This document shows, in pieces, positions 6,348-7,222 of a stretch of DNA of 7,222 nucleotides (its first letter is position 1; each line of letters starts with the position of its first letter). The stretch lies in assembly GCA_947372405.1 (NCBI GenBank), contig CANBTO010000250.1:1-7222 (forward strand), written 5' to 3'. Both the position numbers and the translations under genes were made by a program. This DNA is from Verrucomicrobiaceae bacterium (GTDB taxonomy: Bacteria > Verrucomicrobiota > Verrucomicrobiae > Verrucomicrobiales > Akkermansiaceae). The notes under the pieces are model-generated. The model saw nothing but the letters and a program-made list of their open reading frames with translations, did no database searches and was not told the DNA's origin.

Positions 6348-6368
6348 AGCCGTCACGCTATGACTGCT
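6335..6368. repeat. Subterminal palindrome, right IS end, over the tnpA start
   Basis: AGCAGTCATAG (6339-6349) and CTATGACTGCT (6358-6368) form a perfect 11-bp inverted repeat with an 8-nt spacer (CCGTCACG). The outer edge is 50 bp inside the right tip, mirroring the left-end copy. In tnpA mRNA it would fold into a hairpin covering both possible start codons. Confidence 0.75.
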
Positions 6369-6392
6369 TTGCTATGCGGCTGCGAGTGGTTT

Positions 6393-6418
6393 CAGATGGT
6401 ACTTGGGACTACGCTTAC
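6393..6418 (-). repeat. Right terminal inverted repeat of the IS66 element
   Basis: The complement read inward from 6418 begins GTAAGCGTAGTC and matches the left tip at 21 of 26 positions. A second copy of ACGCTTAC lies just outside at 6428-6435, but the sequence inward of that copy does not match the left end as well, so 6418 is taken as the tip. Confidence 0.9.
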
Positions 6419-6456
6419 GAATTTACGACGCTTACTTTTCATCTTCCCCGCCCGCC

Positions 6457-6493
6457 AAAAAAAGAGCCCGGCTCCCTGTTACGGGAGCCGGGC
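6457..6493 (-). terminator. Intrinsic terminator of the rRNA operon
   Basis: GCCCGGCTCCC (6466-6476) and GGGAGCCGGGC (6483-6493) form a perfect 11-bp GC-rich stem with a 6-nt loop. In the minus-strand direction it is followed by TC and seven T (complement of 6463-6457). It begins about 6 nt after the 3' end of 5S rRNA, as expected for the end of an rrn operon. Confidence 0.93.
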
Positions 6494-6498
6494 ATATA

Positions 6499-6613
6499 CC
6501 TGGCGACGACCTACTCTCACAAGACCTATCGTCTCACTACCATTGGCGCTGCGGCGTTTCACTTCCGGGTTCGGAATGGGACCGGGTGGTTCCACCGCGC
6601 TCTGGTCACCAGA
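6499..6613 (-). rRNA. rrf: 5S ribosomal RNA
   Basis: The minus strand reads as a bacterial 5S rRNA of about 115 nt, with the conserved blocks AGCGCGGTGGAACCACC, CCATTCCGAACCCGGAAGTG, AAACGCCGCAGCGCC, AATGGTAGTG and GAGAGTAGGTCG. The ends were set by helix I pairing: TCTGGTGAC at the 5' end with GTCGCCAGG at the 3' end (one internal G-U pair and one at the tip). Exact mature ends may differ by a few bases. The terminator follows directly, and 23S rRNA lies upstream in the same operon. Confidence 0.95.
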
Positions 6614-6835
6614 GGGTAATTTCAGGGGCAGCTTTGCTTTTCCGGCTGCTTCTGGAACTAGGACTCTGGGGGCCTGAGCTATGTGCTTTGAATATAGGTC
6701 TTATAGGTCCTATAGGACTTATATTCATCAATCTAGCCGCCCGCTCTCTGACATCCACACGGAGAACTTCATTTTAAAACCTGACAATCTCCAAACCATT
6801 CACGGTCACTTGCTTTCACTAATTCAAAAATAGGA
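6614..6835 (-). other. 23S-5S rRNA internal transcribed spacer
   Basis: About 222 nt separate 23S from 5S. I see no tRNA and no gene. It holds a 37-nt near-palindrome made from a 9-bp tandem repeat (6690-6726) and AT-rich sequence next to the 23S end. It also has small GC-rich pairings such as GCAGC/GCTGC near 6627-6648. The spacer is longer than the roughly 90 nt of E. coli rrn operons. Confidence 0.8.
6690..6726. repeat. Palindromic 9-bp tandem repeat in the 23S-5S spacer
   Basis: Three tandem copies of a 9-bp unit occur: TATAGGTCT (6693), TATAGGTCC (6702) and TATAGGACT (6711), followed by TATATTC. The block from 6690 to 6726 is also a near-perfect palindrome, 16 of 18 pairs around a single central base. 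As plus-strand RNA both mismatches become G-U pairs; in the rRNA transcript (minus) they are A-C mismatches. Confidence 0.85.

Positions 6836-7222
<387 letters not shown>

Larger units (their letters stand above)
3937..6418 (-). mobile_element. Complete IS66-family insertion sequence (2482 bp)
   Basis: The element is bounded by 26-bp imperfect inverted repeats that start GTAAGCGTAGTC at each tip (3937-3962 and the complement of 6418-6393; 21/26 match). GTAA tips are typical of IS66. Inside are tnpA, tnpB and tnpC in the family order on the minus strand, all intact, so the element may be active. The 8 bp outside the tips differ (CCCCCCAC left, GAATTTAC right), so the expected 8-bp target duplication is missing. 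It sits between the aldolase terminator and the rRNA operon terminator, a convergent gap in which insertion breaks no gene. Confidence 0.93.

Noticed and set aside
6403..6777. Plus-strand open frames over 5S rRNA and the spacer
   Set aside because: They run antisense through the rRNA terminator and 5S rRNA and have no protein-like features.
6614..6835. tRNA gene or CRISPR-like array in the 23S-5S spacer
   Set aside because: No cloverleaf could be found, and the tandem 9-bp units have no spacers and are far too short for CRISPR repeats.

Overview
The window looks like a chromosomal segment of a GC-rich member of the Verrucomicrobiota. This is an inference from protein style, strong use of C/G-ending codons, lack of Shine-Dalgarno sequences and the rRNA sequence; no taxonomic search was possible. 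It reads as a housekeeping region with one insertion sequence in a convergent intergenic gap. I do not see a multigene defence, biosynthetic or other previously undescribed system.

Layout. Bases 1-2661 are a leftward (minus-strand) run. In transcription order it holds a two-helix membrane protein of unknown function (2649-1828), acyl carrier protein acpP (1720-1478) with a clear terminator (about 1411-1457), an uncharacterised 178-residue protein (1379-843), and an N-terminally anchored LysM / probable L,D-transpeptidase protein that starts at 823 and leaves the window at base 1. The last two are 19 nt apart and probably co-transcribed. A 109-nt divergent gap with inverted repeats (2662-2770) separates this run from the rightward class II fructose-bisphosphate aldolase gene (2771-3802), which ends in a strong intrinsic terminator (3838-3868).

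A complete IS66-family element occupies 3937-6418 (2482 bp). It has 26-bp imperfect terminal inverted repeats (21/26) and the usual three genes on the minus strand: tnpA, tnpB (7-nt overlap) and tnpC (DDE transposase). TnpC has the catalytic D, D and E but lacks the cysteines of the usual IS66 zinc finger. Both ends carry the same palindrome about 50 bp inside the tip; at the tnpA end it covers the tnpA start codon. The 8-bp flanks do not match, so the expected target duplication is absent.

To the right lies the distal part of an rRNA operon on the minus strand: the 3' part of 23S rRNA (entering from base 7222), a spacer of about 220 nt with a 9-bp tandem repeat inside a 37-nt near-palindrome, 5S rRNA (about 6613-6499), and a strong terminator (6493-6457). 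The IS therefore sits between two converging terminated transcription units, where insertion costs little.

Most interesting points: the paired subterminal palindromes of the IS and their overlap with the tnpA start, the missing target duplication, the palindromic tandem repeat in the rRNA spacer, and the uncharacterised proteins around acpP.
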